Origin: G963665815 sp942492065
Lineage (GTDB): Bacteria; Cloacimonadota; Cloacimonadia; Cloacimonadales; JAIOQZ01
Direction of reading: 5' to 3'
DNA length: 64,000 nucleotides
Assembly (NCBI GenBank): GCA_942492065.1
Contig: CALODV010000008.1
Span: 1,054,001-1,118,000 of the forward strand
A program made the position numbers and the translations under genes. Positions 17,996 to 27,623 of the stretch are shown here, in pieces. Each line of letters begins with the position of its first letter. Within the stretch, counting starts at the first letter, position 1. The notes below the pieces were generated by a model. The model was not told the DNA's origin and did not search any database. It saw only the letters and a program-made list of their open reading frames with translations.

Positions 17996-19045
17996 TTACT
18001 CCCTATCCAGAATCTTCATATATTGCTTAATATGCTCTTTAGAGATATAACGAATCGGAAAATAAAACGGTGTATAACATGTATTCCAGCAACCGGAGCA
18101 TTTCTCGAACTTGTCCCTGAAGCCTGCCCATGTTTGTGAAGATGTTAACTCTGCCGGTGTACTTTCCAGAACATTACCAATACTATTGCCGATACATACG
18201 GATACTTCACCCTGTGGATGGATGAAAAACTTAGAACCGAACGTAGGAGATTCAATGTAAGGACACATCTTGGGAGCTTCATTGCGGAAATAGTTTTCGT
18301 AACCATTCAGAAGCCAGTCAGGAGTAAGAATACTATCAGAGTTTTTAAGCTGCTCTATAGCCTTTGAGAACTTATCATCAAGCTCTATCTTCATCTTCTC
18401 GTCCTCATTATGGCTTTCGGAAGACCAGCGATAAATGTCTGTATAAGCTTTCCAACCGAACTCATCCAGCTTTTCCAGTATCTGCGGAACCTGATCTAAA
18501 TTCATTTTGCTGACAACCAGACTGATCCTTGTCTGAATCTTATTCTCAGTCCCGGCGTTCATTCTGTTGATCTTATGAATGTTCGCGGTCACAGTCTTTT
18601 CGACATCCTTTGCTCCGCGGATAATATCTGCAGTCTCACCTAATCCGTCAAAAGAGGTTTGAATGGGGATTCCATGTTGGAAGCATGTTTCGAGAATCGG
18701 GACGAGAATACTGTCAGGCAGATAGAGATTTGTCAACAGCTGGGTTCTAAGCAGATTCTTAGAACTGACATACTCGATCATTTCATTTATGTGCGGGTTG
18801 AGAGCCGGTTCTCCCCCGGAAAGCGTGATACCCTGCGTTCCATGCTCAACCAGCTTGTCTACGATCAGTTTGAAGTTATCCAGACTCATGATAGTGTTTT
18901 CATCAGCTTTATCAGGGATACTGCATTGCAGACAGCGCTGTGTACACTGATAGTTAAGAAGAAGATTTACCAGAATGAATCCCGGCTTACGTTTTACAAA
19001 GTTTGTTATATTCTTTCCAAGGCGGAATATTATTTCTTTTTTCAT
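17996..19045 (-). CDS. Radical SAM protein with SPASM-like C-terminal cysteines
   Basis: The [4Fe-4S]-SAM motif CTQRCLQC (CX3CX2C) is near residue 36, and the SAM-binding GGEP is in TLSGGEPALNP near 77. The C-terminal part has further cysteines (CPY near 253, CIGN near 276, CSGCWNTC near 313) as in SPASM/twitch enzymes that modify peptides or proteins. The start codon overlaps the stop of a 46-aa ORF (TAATG), which itself overlaps the DUF2357 gene, so it belongs to the McrB-like operon. It lacks the viperin-type context and motif. Substrate unknown; the 46-aa peptide or an operon protein are candidates. Confidence 0.8.
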   Translation of the reverse strand: MKKEIIFRLGKNITNFVKRKPGFILVNLLLNYQCTQRCLQCSIPDKADENTIMSLDNFKLIVDKLVEHGTQGITLSGGEPALNPHINEMIEYVSSKNLLRTQLLTNLYLPDSILVPILETCFQHGIPIQTSFDGLGETADIIRGAKDVEKTVTANIHKINRMNAGTENKIQTRISLVVSKMNLDQVPQILEKLDEFGWKAYTDIYRWSSESHNEDEKMKIELDDKFSKAIEQLKNSDSILTPDWLLNGYENYFRNEAPKMCPYIESPTFGSKFFIHPQGEVSVCIGNSIGNVLESTPAELTSSQTWAGFRDKFEKCSGCWNTCYTPFYFPIRYISKEHIKQYMKILDRE

Positions 19046-19185
19046 TAGATCTCCATTGTACGTCGCAGGTGTTGATTACATTTTTTCTTTAACTCCCTGT
19101 ACAGCTTGTTAATCTCCTTATTACGAGGAGAATAAACTTTTCTGTATTCCTTATGGAGTTTAAGAGCACAGATTTGCTTAATCAT
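19045..19185 (-). CDS. Small basic 46-residue ORF coupled to nuclease and radical SAM genes
   Basis: Not previously listed as an ORF because of its size. The ATG overlaps the stop of the DUF2357 gene (ATGA at 19182-19185) and its TAA overlaps the radical SAM ATG (TAATG at 19043-19047), so it is placed exactly as a translated operon gene. The product begins MIKQICALKLHKEY, is lysine- and arginine-rich, probably helical, and has two cysteines (residues 6 and 34 or so). No family recognised. It could be a radical-SAM substrate, an adaptor or a small regulator. Confidence 0.55.
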   Translation of the reverse strand: MIKQICALKLHKEYRKVYSPRNKEINKLYRELKKKCNQHLRRTMEI

Positions 19186-20822
19186 TTCCAGTGGAAACAT
19201 AAATGTTGTATTGTATCTCTTAGAGAAGAATCATTGCCAGGAATACATGGAATTGCTCCTATTACTGGAAAGTAATTTTTTTTATTCTCCGAGGTATAAT
19301 AAATTATATCTCCTCTATCAGGAAAAAGTAAGTATAAATGATCTACCCTTTTGTATTTATCTAAGTAGAAAGCTACGGAAAAATAGTACTTTCCGATAAC
19401 ACTTAATGCTTTGTTACAAATAGTTTTCTTTGAACCTTTTAACCACATACGAGAACTATATTTTGCATCAAGAATTGAGTAAGAATAGGTTTTATCCTCG
19501 ATTTTTTCTATCATTATATCGGGGGTTAAATATTCACTTGTGGAAGAGTTCACGAAAATTTTACAACCGTTATTAACACAAAGGCTATCATAGGGTAGAA
19601 TATTATGTTGATAATATATCCTAAATAATTTCCCTTCATCTTGGAAGAGTACATTTTCTATTTTACCATTTCTATTATGATTAATCTCAAGTGGATCTCC
19701 AAGTAAATTCCTGAACTCGTTTACAATTAAAAAGAAACTATACAATTCATACAGCTCATCAAGGTTTTTAATACCAAGAACAATATTAAGCCCCGAAAAG
19801 GCTAATTTTGATTTGTGTAACAAGCATATTTTCTGGAAAACATCAAAATATGCTTTCTGTCTTAAGAAATTATGACTAAGTTTAGGTATTTGCATAGTTG
19901 GAACAACATCAGGAAATGTATTTTTATAGTAATTTGATACAGTATAAAATGTATTCTTTATTCTTTCAATTGCATTGATCTCGGTTCTAAGTACAATTTT
20001 TTTCAAAGAGTCAAAGCTAGCATAATCTTGGTATTCACTTTTACTCTTCAATTTTTGTAGTAAATTCTCCTCAATCTGTGAAATCTTACTTCTAAGTAAA
20101 TCAATTGCCCCCATTATTATTCTATTCTCATAAACATCAGTGTTGATATCATTAACCTCAGATTCTATGGAGTTCAGAGTAGCATAAAAATGACCAATTT
20201 TGAAACTATCAGGAACAGCTACATTAATATTACTAATATACAATTCATCAATATTATGCAATATCCATTCAATTGACTTAGGAGATATTTTAACTTTCCC
20301 AAAATTACTTGTTGCAATCCTCTTGTTTAGCTTAAATATTGGTTTAGATGATATAGAATGATAGTTCTTTAATAGAACTGATACTAAATCTGTAATTACA
20401 GATATAAAACTCAATAAATGGAGATTGGTTACATCACTTAGAAAACTACCAAATCGTCTTTGTTTATTAAGAAAAGTATTTATTAACTCTTGAGCATTAT
20501 CATATACATATTGAAATAATAATTCAGCTTCATAGCTATTCATTTTCTTCGTAACAACATTTACAATACTAACTTCTTCTCCATTGTAAGAAAGAGAAAA
20601 AATCCCAAGGCAATTTAAAAATGGTTTTGTTTTATAATTCAATTCAATTGATTTTGGATCTCCATTTTCCTTTATACCTGTATCAATCACAAGTTGACCA
20701 TCTAATTTATTACCTTCATCTAATATCTCGAATAAATATTCGTGTGTTTCAATTAAATTATACCTATCATTAAATTTTGATATAATTTTCCCAGAAAAAT
20801 CTCTAATTACAAGCACTAACAT
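19182..20822 (-). CDS. DUF2357-like / McrC-type nuclease subunit
   Basis: A 546-residue protein whose C-terminal part carries a PD-(D/E)XK pattern: TPDIMIEKI near residue 430 and ILDAKY near 449. The long N-terminal and central helical region and pairing with a McrB-like AAA+ protein fit the DUF2357/LlaJI/McrC-type nuclease subunits of modification-dependent or phage-defence restriction systems. It begins two bases after the stop of the AAA+ gene. Strongly AT-rich codon use compared with metabolic neighbours hints at acquisition. Family assignment is by motif and context only. Confidence 0.7.
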   Translation of the reverse strand: MLVLVIRDFSGKIISKFNDRYNLIETHEYLFEILDEGNKLDGQLVIDTGIKENGDPKSIELNYKTKPFLNCLGIFSLSYNGEEVSIVNVVTKKMNSYEAELLFQYVYDNAQELINTFLNKQRRFGSFLSDVTNLHLLSFISVITDLVSVLLKNYHSISSKPIFKLNKRIATSNFGKVKISPKSIEWILHNIDELYISNINVAVPDSFKIGHFYATLNSIESEVNDINTDVYENRIIMGAIDLLRSKISQIEENLLQKLKSKSEYQDYASFDSLKKIVLRTEINAIERIKNTFYTVSNYYKNTFPDVVPTMQIPKLSHNFLRQKAYFDVFQKICLLHKSKLAFSGLNIVLGIKNLDELYELYSFFLIVNEFRNLLGDPLEINHNRNGKIENVLFQDEGKLFRIYYQHNILPYDSLCVNNGCKIFVNSSTSEYLTPDIMIEKIEDKTYSYSILDAKYSSRMWLKGSKKTICNKALSVIGKYYFSVAFYLDKYKRVDHLYLLFPDRGDIIYYTSENKKNYFPVIGAIPCIPGNDSSLRDTIQHLCFHWK

Positions 20823-20824
20823 AA

Positions 20825-23440
20825 TTAATACAATAAGAAATAATTATAGTTATTGAAATATGATACCTGTTTCCCTTTATCGATTATAGCTCTCAAAATA
20901 GATACAGATTCACTATTTTCAATTCCTTTTTCTCTAAAAATATTTATTAGGTAGGCAAGAAAAGACTCTAGTCCTGATTGGTAGGCTTCACCTTGTAGGC
21001 TAATCTTAGGCAAGAGTCGTTGTGCAATAAAAAAATCAAATGCTTTAAAGGGTGACATAAATTTCAATGAAGTTATAGTGTAATCAATAAAAGCTATATC
21101 AATTCTCGGACTAATTGAAACTTGAAGTTTTCGAAGGTGTTCTTTTACATTTTCATACTCTCCCCTGAGAGTTTTATATTGTTCTCTATCTAAATCGGAA
21201 TCTTGATGAGATGACACTTCAAAGTCTCTTAAATTAAATAATTTAATTGCATCCTCAAAAGTAAAATCAATTGGAGTTATTTCTTCATTAGAATCAAATA
21301 CATAATTAACCGTGTTGTTCGAAAAAGGAACCCTTATAATATTAGCTCTGTCTATAATCCTTGGAGAAAGCTCTTCAGTTGTATGATCAATGTTTATTGT
21401 ACCTATAAAACGTATATTATTAGGATATTGGAACTCCTTTTTACCTAAATCTAAAGTAAGGAACGAATTTTTTCTTGCTTTCGTATCCGTTAAGTTATAA
21501 AATAACGACCAATAATGCTCTATAGGACTTAGATTAGCTTCGTCCAAGACAACATACCCCATGTTTTGTTTAAAGTAGCTTAATGATCTACTTTCCATAT
21601 CTGTTTTTACCAAAAGGTCATACATTGCTTGATTTGCTGGAACGAACTCTTTGCTAAGTGGATTGTAAAAACCAATAAAATCCTTATATGATGTCCAACC
21701 CTTTGAGACTGAAACCTCAACCTGCTTTTTCTTATCTTTTGCAAAAATATTTGATATTATACGTGCTAGTGAAGTTTTACCTGTACCGGGAGCCCCAGCA
21801 AAAATAGTGAAAGTGTTCTGAAACAAAGATATTAATATATTTGCCAAGAAATCTTTATCAAACCTTCTGTTTACTTTTTTCAAAGACTCATCAACCTTAC
21901 TAAGTAGGAACTTCTCATGTGAGATAAAATCTTCTTTATTTAAACTCATAAAAGAAGCCACTTTTACATTTTCTGACAGACTTTCGTCATGCTTTTCTGG
22001 CTGAGATAAATCTCTTCCACTAATAAAATCAAAGTGAATTTTTGCCTTCACGAGCTCACCGAGTTTATCATGGGCTTTTTTCTGTTTATCAATAAACTCA
22101 TTTGATAGTTTATCAATTGTATCTTCCAATTCTCTAATCTCATCCTCAATATGTTTCCTTTTTAGCTTCTTTGCATCAATATCTGATTCAATCTTTTTTA
22201 GGTCCCTGTATTTTTCTATCTTCTCATATTCTTCTTTTATATCAGCATTCTTTTCTATAAGCTGCTTAAGCTCATTATTTTCACTCACTATATCTGTAAA
22301 CTTTTGTTTCTGTAGATCTTCTTTTGTTTGCTTCTTCTCATTAATCTGTTGTTCAAGAAGTTCAATCTCACTCAACATCTCTGCTTGTTGGTTTTTAAGT
22401 TCCCCAATGTTATCCTCAATCTGCCTTTTATTACTTTCGAAGCTGCTTATCTCAGACTGAAGATTTTCAATTTGAATCTTGTAACCCCTTGATTTTTCAA
22501 CATTCTCAACAAAATTCATATTCTCATCAAAATTATTGTCACTAGAGTTAAGAATATCCAATATCCTTCTGTGTATGTGCTTCTCATTTAACTCAACATC
22601 AAGTTTGCTGAAATTGTCTACTATTTTTCTGAATGTAATATAATCATTTTTGCTATAATTCTTGCTAAAATCAATTCTTCTTTTAAGCCAGTTCAGTAGA
22701 TTATCTTCAGAGACAAAAGTAATTTTCTCCGCATTATTAACGGGTAGCCAACAACTTGAAAATATTCTTTGAATGGAAGTGCCATATTCATCTTCAAAGT
22801 CAATCATTAAGTACTTTTCCTCTGAAATTCTACCCCAATCCCACTGATATATAGTATCTTCCTGTTCGTAGCTAAGAGCGGATAATTTTACTAATTCACC
22901 TGTGATGTAATTTATTTTGAAAGGTCCATAAACTAAATCATTCTGCTTAACATAAAAAAAATGTGTTTTCCCTGAATCATAGAAATTCTTCAGCAATATT
23001 GATATTACTTTACTATTCGGTATGAAATAATCCGTATCCAAATCAAAAATTCCATCATAAATTTCAATTATCTGTGTAGAAATTTTTTCAGTATTGTTTC
23101 CGTGCACAAAGTAAGGTAATTCAGGTTCATCGTATACATTAGCATTTTCTTGGAAAGAATTAACTTTAAATAACTCATACTTCGCAAATTTTTCATCAAG
23201 AGTAACGAACCCAAAATCGCCATTCATTTCTCTTATTCTTGCATTATATTTGATCGTATTTTCATGAGAATTCACATTTACAAAATTTCCATCTTTTACC
23301 ACGAAAATTGGCAATGCATTAATCTTGTTAGTAATAGAATGTCTAATACTTCTACAAATCAATACCCAAGAATCATTATCTCTACCGTGTTTATAAGTAA
23401 ATTCACGAATATTCTCCAGAGGTAAATCAGATAATTTCAT
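20825..23440 (-). CDS. McrB-like AAA+ NTPase with coiled coil
   Basis: An 871-residue protein. The N-terminal ~310 residues are a beta-rich, possibly DNA- or ligand-sensing region. A long charged coiled coil spans about 315-460. The AAA+ domain follows: Walker A GAPGTGKTS near residue 548, Walker B YVVLDEANLSP near 632 and a sensor region GTINIDHTTEELSPRIIDR near 682, close to the McrB pattern. It would power the adjacent nuclease. The start has a strong AGGAGG. The coiled-coil plus McrB layout resembles the described coiled-coil nuclease tandem class, but the detailed assignment is uncertain. Confidence 0.78.
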   Translation of the reverse strand: MKLSDLPLENIREFTYKHGRDNDSWVLICRSIRHSITNKINALPIFVVKDGNFVNVNSHENTIKYNARIREMNGDFGFVTLDEKFAKYELFKVNSFQENANVYDEPELPYFVHGNNTEKISTQIIEIYDGIFDLDTDYFIPNSKVISILLKNFYDSGKTHFFYVKQNDLVYGPFKINYITGELVKLSALSYEQEDTIYQWDWGRISEEKYLMIDFEDEYGTSIQRIFSSCWLPVNNAEKITFVSEDNLLNWLKRRIDFSKNYSKNDYITFRKIVDNFSKLDVELNEKHIHRRILDILNSSDNNFDENMNFVENVEKSRGYKIQIENLQSEISSFESNKRQIEDNIGELKNQQAEMLSEIELLEQQINEKKQTKEDLQKQKFTDIVSENNELKQLIEKNADIKEEYEKIEKYRDLKKIESDIDAKKLKRKHIEDEIRELEDTIDKLSNEFIDKQKKAHDKLGELVKAKIHFDFISGRDLSQPEKHDESLSENVKVASFMSLNKEDFISHEKFLLSKVDESLKKVNRRFDKDFLANILISLFQNTFTIFAGAPGTGKTSLARIISNIFAKDKKKQVEVSVSKGWTSYKDFIGFYNPLSKEFVPANQAMYDLLVKTDMESRSLSYFKQNMGYVVLDEANLSPIEHYWSLFYNLTDTKARKNSFLTLDLGKKEFQYPNNIRFIGTINIDHTTEELSPRIIDRANIIRVPFSNNTVNYVFDSNEEITPIDFTFEDAIKLFNLRDFEVSSHQDSDLDREQYKTLRGEYENVKEHLRKLQVSISPRIDIAFIDYTITSLKFMSPFKAFDFFIAQRLLPKISLQGEAYQSGLESFLAYLINIFREKGIENSESVSILRAIIDKGKQVSYFNNYNYFLLY

Positions 23441-23487
23441 TTGTCCTCCTATATCTTTTCGTAATTTAGCGAGCGAACTTATAAATT

Positions 23488-23493
23488 TGTCAA
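23488..23493 (-). promoter_or_regulatory. -35 box candidate for the McrB-like operon
   Basis: TTGACA on the minus strand, about 50 bases before the start codon. The matching -10 (TAAATT or CTAAAT) is weak and spaced 18-19 bp. Confidence 0.35.
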
Positions 23494-23627
23494 GAAAATC
23501 TGTTCATTTGTTTTTTTAACGCAAATAGAGCTAGTTTACACATACATTTATGCTCCCGATATTAATTAGCAGAAGTCAACACTATACGAAGATTCCTGTC
23601 AAGGAAACAATTCAACCCTGAAAATAA

Positions 23628-24602
23628 TCAATCCGCTGAAAGCTTGAACTTATAGACAATTGCGTCCTCAAGTTCCGAGATAAAGAGATAACCTTTTTCA
23701 TAAGCCATAGAAAGGTATGTTCTGCGTGGTATCCTATAAGCTGTCAGTAATTTCCCTTCAGTTGTACAACGGATTATTGTATCACAGGCAAAATCATTGA
23801 ATTCCTGTCCATCTGCAGTTGTTATTTTTCCGCCATTGTCATTGTAAAGCATTATAAGCAAATCATCGTCGGCTTTACAGATAGTAACGGAAACGTATCC
23901 GACAGGAATGTTGAAATCCGGTATTGAAACAAGTTTTCTGTCTACGGAAGACAAATCTACCTGATAGAATTCGTTGTACTTACTGAAACTCATGTATACC
24001 ATGTTGTTGATGATTGTATAATCAATCAGGATATTCCCTTTAGATTTGTACTCTTCACAAGCTTCATCCGATAAACTGCTTAAGTCTGCGACAGGAATTG
24101 CTTCCCCTTTTTCGAAACCAAAAAGCCAGGTGTCTTCCTTATTGAAAACCCTCTGCAGGAAGTAGATCTGTCCGTCATGCACCTGCATGCTGTTAGTCAC
24201 GAGTGTAGGAGAAAAATCCTTAAATACCGAAAGACTGTTGCCATTCTTATCAAACTCCTGAATCCTGTTATTCCCGAACTCCTCTACCAGAACTCTATCT
24301 TCAAACACAGCTATATCTGCAGGCATCAGAAGCTCTCCGGGACCTTTCCCCATTGTTCCGATAGTTGATACATAGCTGAGATCATCAGTATTAAAAGAGT
24401 GACAGGACATTAACTCAAAATCAGCAATATACAGTTTATTGTCAGCGATATCCATATCCATGATATAGGACAAAGCAAATTCTGACTGTTCACCTGATTC
24501 AAGAGAATCCACAGGAGTAAGCGATATAGTGTCAGTATCTTTATCCGAACAACCTAACAAAAGCACAATCAGCAACAAACAGGCAATCCACCTCATATTC
24601 AT
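23628..24602 (-). CDS. Six-bladed beta-propeller lipoprotein, BF3164-like
   Basis: Signal peptide with lipobox LLLGC near residue 18, so an outer- or inner-membrane lipoprotein. The body has repeated blade-like strands with NHL-type phrases (GKGPGELLMPADIAVFEDRV, NNRIQEFDKNG) near residues 83-120, as in the BF3164-family/6-bladed propeller lipoproteins abundant in Bacteroidota. Function of the family is largely unknown; probably ligand or protein binding at the envelope. The gene is followed (downstream) by the AAA+ operon promoter region and stands alone. Confidence 0.7.
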   Translation of the reverse strand: MNMRWIACLLLIVLLLGCSDKDTDTISLTPVDSLESGEQSEFALSYIMDMDIADNKLYIADFELMSCHSFNTDDLSYVSTIGTMGKGPGELLMPADIAVFEDRVLVEEFGNNRIQEFDKNGNSLSVFKDFSPTLVTNSMQVHDGQIYFLQRVFNKEDTWLFGFEKGEAIPVADLSSLSDEACEEYKSKGNILIDYTIINNMVYMSFSKYNEFYQVDLSSVDRKLVSIPDFNIPVGYVSVTICKADDDLLIMLYNDNGGKITTADGQEFNDFACDTIIRCTTEGKLLTAYRIPRRTYLSMAYEKGYLFISELEDAIVYKFKLSAD

Positions 24603-24612
24603 AGTTATCCCT

Positions 24613-24640
24613 CAAAAAAAAGCCCCGCTTTCGCAGGGCT
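24613..24640 (-). terminator. Intrinsic terminator of the aminotransferase gene
   Basis: AGCCC(C)GC/GC(A)GGGCT hairpin with a TTTC loop (24621-24640), followed on the minus strand by a run of seven T. Confidence 0.8.
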
Positions 24641-24651
24641 TTCAAAAAGTT

Positions 24652-25848
24652 CTATTCAAAGTTTTTTCTATATTCTGCCAGAGCATTCATAAAGATATGC
24701 ATACCCTTTCTCAGGTCATGTTCGTTCAACGCGTAAGCAATACGAATCTCATCTTTACCGAGTCCCGGAGTAGCATAAAAACCTGCACATGGAGCTACCA
24801 TTACAGTTTCGTTTTCATGTCTGTACTCTTCAAGAAGCCATTGCGCAAAGTGATCTGAATCTTTAATAGGAAGCTTAGCAATAACATAGAAAGCGCCTCT
24901 TGGTTTAACGCAGATTATATCTTCGTTTTTCTCAAGTTCAGCAAATACAATATTTCTTCTTTTGTCCCACTCAGCATGAATTTCCTTGAAGTACTCTTCA
25001 CCGAGTTTAGCAGCTTCGTTAGCAGCAAGCTGTTCAAGAGTAGGAGGGCAAAGTCTTGCCTGAGCAAATCTGAGTATACTGCCCATCAGTTTTTCGTTTC
25101 TGCTTACAAGACAACCGATTCTGGCACCGCAGGCACTGTATCTTTTGGAGATACTGTCAATCATGATTGCATGATCATCAAAATCAGGCAGACTGAGGAT
25201 ACTTTTGTGTTTCATTCCGTCATATACATATTCTCTGTATACTTCATCGGAAATAACATAAAGACCGTAGTCTTTGGCTATCTTTTCCAGTCTCATCAGC
25301 TGTTCTTCTGTATAAACAGCTCCGGTTGGATTTCCCGGATTGCAGATAATTATAGCTCTGGTTCTTTCTGTGATAAGCTCTTTGATACTGTCACTGGATG
25401 GAAGTTCAAAGCCGTCAACAGCGTGTGTTGTAAGCGGTACAACTGTCACACCAGCCATAGTTGCAAAACCGTTATAGTTAGCATAAAATGGTTCAGGGAT
25501 GATAACTTCGTCACCTTCATTACAGATTGCCATAAGAGCAAAAATAATTGCTTCTGAACCAGCTACGGTAACAATAATATCCTTATCTTCAACTTCAATC
25601 TCATTCGCTTTATAGTATTTAACGAGAGACTTTTTATATTCAGGTAAACCATCTGATGGACCGTACGCCAGAACTTTCTGATCGTAGTTCCTGAAAGCAT
25701 TCATAATTTCAGGTGCAGTATGAATGTCCGGTTGTCCGATGTTAAGATGATAGATGTGTACTCCATCCTGTTTAGCTTTGTTAGCAAAAGGCATCAGTTT
25801 TCTGATTGGAGATGCCTGAATATTCATAGCTCGATCTGATAATTGCAT
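24652..25848 (-). CDS. PLP-dependent class I/II aminotransferase, aspartate aminotransferase-like
   Basis: Fold-type I aminotransferase of 398 residues. The PLP lysine is in SISKRYSACGARIG near residue 234; NPGNPTG near 172 and the YGPSDGLPEY segment near 62 are family signatures. The GQPDIHTAP start is typical of the AspB/AlaT subgroup, so aspartate or alanine with 2-oxoglutarate is likely; exact amino donor not decidable. It stands as a single gene with its own terminator. The ribosome binding site GAGGTAATT is acceptable. Confidence 0.88.
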   Translation of the reverse strand: MQLSDRAMNIQASPIRKLMPFANKAKQDGVHIYHLNIGQPDIHTAPEIMNAFRNYDQKVLAYGPSDGLPEYKKSLVKYYKANEIEVEDKDIIVTVAGSEAIIFALMAICNEGDEVIIPEPFYANYNGFATMAGVTVVPLTTHAVDGFELPSSDSIKELITERTRAIIICNPGNPTGAVYTEEQLMRLEKIAKDYGLYVISDEVYREYVYDGMKHKSILSLPDFDDHAIMIDSISKRYSACGARIGCLVSRNEKLMGSILRFAQARLCPPTLEQLAANEAAKLGEEYFKEIHAEWDKRRNIVFAELEKNEDIICVKPRGAFYVIAKLPIKDSDHFAQWLLEEYRHENETVMVAPCAGFYATPGLGKDEIRIAYALNEHDLRKGMHIFMNALAEYRKNFE

Positions 25849-25864
25849 AATTACCTCGTATATA

Positions 25865-26470
25865 TTATTTTGTAGTATATTTTTCTAATGTCTTGCTCAT
25901 ATCTGCTTCAATTTCTGTCAACACTTCTGATATTTTTTTCTTATCCTCAATTTTGTACTCTTTTAAATACTCTATATAGATTCTGGCAAATGGTTTTGGC
26001 AGACGGAATTTATCCCATGAGTTGAACACCCATTCTCTGTCTACATGTACAACTGCAGGAACAATCGACAGACCTGACAGTAAAGATACTATTCCTGCGC
26101 CGGTCTTGATTTTACAGGCAGGACCCTTCGGACCGTCAGGAACAATACAGATGCTTTTTTTTCTGGCAAATCGTATCATTTCTCTGGCTGCTTTAGCACC
26201 GCCTCTGGTGATCGATCCTCGTATTGGTGTGAAGCCAAGAACTTTTGCAGGTTCAGCCACATAATCACCATCTTTGGAGGATGAAATCATAACACCTACA
26301 CCACAACCTCTTCTGTGGTATAATAGCGGCAGTATATTCCTGTGCCAGAAAAGATAAAGCACCGGTTGTCTATGGTCTTCATTGATTATTTCATATCTCC
26401 AGAACAATCCCATAAATCTTACGAGCATAGCCCCGAGATACTTAACGAAGAACAATCCGACTTTATACAT
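25865..26470 (-). CDS. DUF374 lysophospholipid acyltransferase-family protein
   Basis: Matches DUF374: the acyltransferase-like WHRNILPLL motif near residue 47, SSSKDGDYVA near 68 and PDGPKGP near 113. These proteins are predicted acyltransferases acting on lipid A or related lipids. The start at 26470 overlaps the lpxB stop by 8 bases; an open extension to 26551 is shadow coding inside lpxB. Genetic coupling to lpxB supports a role in lipid A or envelope lipid synthesis. 201 residues is normal for the family. Confidence 0.82.
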   Translation of the reverse strand: MYKVGLFFVKYLGAMLVRFMGLFWRYEIINEDHRQPVLYLFWHRNILPLLYHRRGCGVGVMISSSKDGDYVAEPAKVLGFTPIRGSITRGGAKAAREMIRFARKKSICIVPDGPKGPACKIKTGAGIVSLLSGLSIVPAVVHVDREWVFNSWDKFRLPKPFARIYIEYLKEYKIEDKKKISEVLTEIEADMSKTLEKYTTK

Positions 26471-27623
26471 CTGACTCCGGTATCCACATTCTGTTTTTAA
26501 GGAGTTTCCCGGCAATATCCGACACACTCTCAGAAGCTTTTCTGTCACCAAGCAGATTATGAAGCTCTTTCAGTTGAGTTCTGGTTTCATCAAGTAAATC
26601 TTTTTTACTGAGATGCAGCATAATAGTATCAGCTATTTTCCTGCCGTTGGCATCATCCTGAATCAACTCGGGAAAAACCATCTGTTCCATAATGATATTG
26701 GGAAGTCCAATTTTATCGATTCGAATGATCCTCTTTCCTATTTCATATGACAATCTGTTTGCCTTGTAAGTAATCAGTGATGGAGTGCCGATAAAAGCGG
26801 CTTCGATAGTAGCTGTACCGGATGTAATAGTCAGAAAATCACAATGCTTCATCATATCATAATTATCCTGCCGTATAATATGGAAATTCTCCAATCCTGA
26901 TTCTTTGATTATGCTGTAAAACAAATCTGAGTTCACAGAGTCCGCCTTTGAAATGAGAAACTCAAAATTAGACTGAGGCATGTTTTTTATCGCTTCGAGA
27001 TGGACAGGAAGCAGTCTTCGGATTTCCATTTCGCGGGAACCGGGGAAAAATCCGATCCATTGTTTATCATTGTTTATCCCGTATTTTTCTGCAAATTCTT
27101 CTCTGGTTGTTTTAAAGTTAATTTCTTCAGCTATAGGGTGACCTACATAAGTAGCATTCAGTCTGTGCCGATGCAGTATTTCCTCTTCAAACGGGAGAAT
27201 ACAGGCAATATGACGGGTATAATCTCTAAGTTTATAGATTCGTTTGAATTTCCATGCCCAGAACTGCGGACATATATACCAGAGTACCGGTATATCATGT
27301 TCTTCTGCCATTTTGGCTATTCTCATGTTTAAACCGGGATAATCAACCATTACCGCCAAGTCAGGAGGATTAGTCTTAAATTCATTGAGTATTCTTTTTT
27401 CAACATTCCGGAAAAATGCCAGATGCTTAACGACTTCCAGAAAACCCATCACTTGAAAGCGATCGAACTGAAACAATGGTTTAAGTCCCTGTTTCTGCAT
27501 AGCCGGACCACCTACTCCAATGTGTTTTACACCATAAATAGCTTTGTTGCAGGCTGCAATTGCTCCTGCCGCATGAATGTCTCCGGATTTCTCTCCGGCA
27601 AGCCAGAATATTTTTTTACTCAT
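26463..27623 (-). CDS. lpxB: Lipid-A-disaccharide synthase
   Basis: GT19-family glycosyltransferase joining UDP-diacylglucosamine with lipid X. The N-terminal LAGEKSGDIHAA, central YICPQFWAWK, PFEEE, FFPGSREMEI and TSGTATIEA segments are all characteristic; 386 residues is the expected length. It proves a lipid A biosynthetic capacity, so the organism has an LPS-type outer membrane. It overlaps the DUF374 gene downstream. Confidence 0.95.
   Translation of the reverse strand: MSKKIFWLAGEKSGDIHAAGAIAACNKAIYGVKHIGVGGPAMQKQGLKPLFQFDRFQVMGFLEVVKHLAFFRNVEKRILNEFKTNPPDLAVMVDYPGLNMRIAKMAEEHDIPVLWYICPQFWAWKFKRIYKLRDYTRHIACILPFEEEILHRHRLNATYVGHPIAEEINFKTTREEFAEKYGINNDKQWIGFFPGSREMEIRRLLPVHLEAIKNMPQSNFEFLISKADSVNSDLFYSIIKESGLENFHIIRQDNYDMMKHCDFLTITSGTATIEAAFIGTPSLITYKANRLSYEIGKRIIRIDKIGLPNIIMEQMVFPELIQDDANGRKIADTIMLHLSKKDLLDETRTQLKELHNLLGDRKASESVSDIAGKLLKNRMWIPESDV

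Noticed and set aside
17996..19045. Radical SAM gene as a prokaryotic viperin
   Set aside because: The cysteine motif and SPASM-like C-terminus differ from viperins; no nucleotide-kinase neighbour.
18659..19048. 129-codon plus-strand ORF opposite the radical SAM gene
   Set aside because: It is antisense to a gene with clear motifs and has no independent support.
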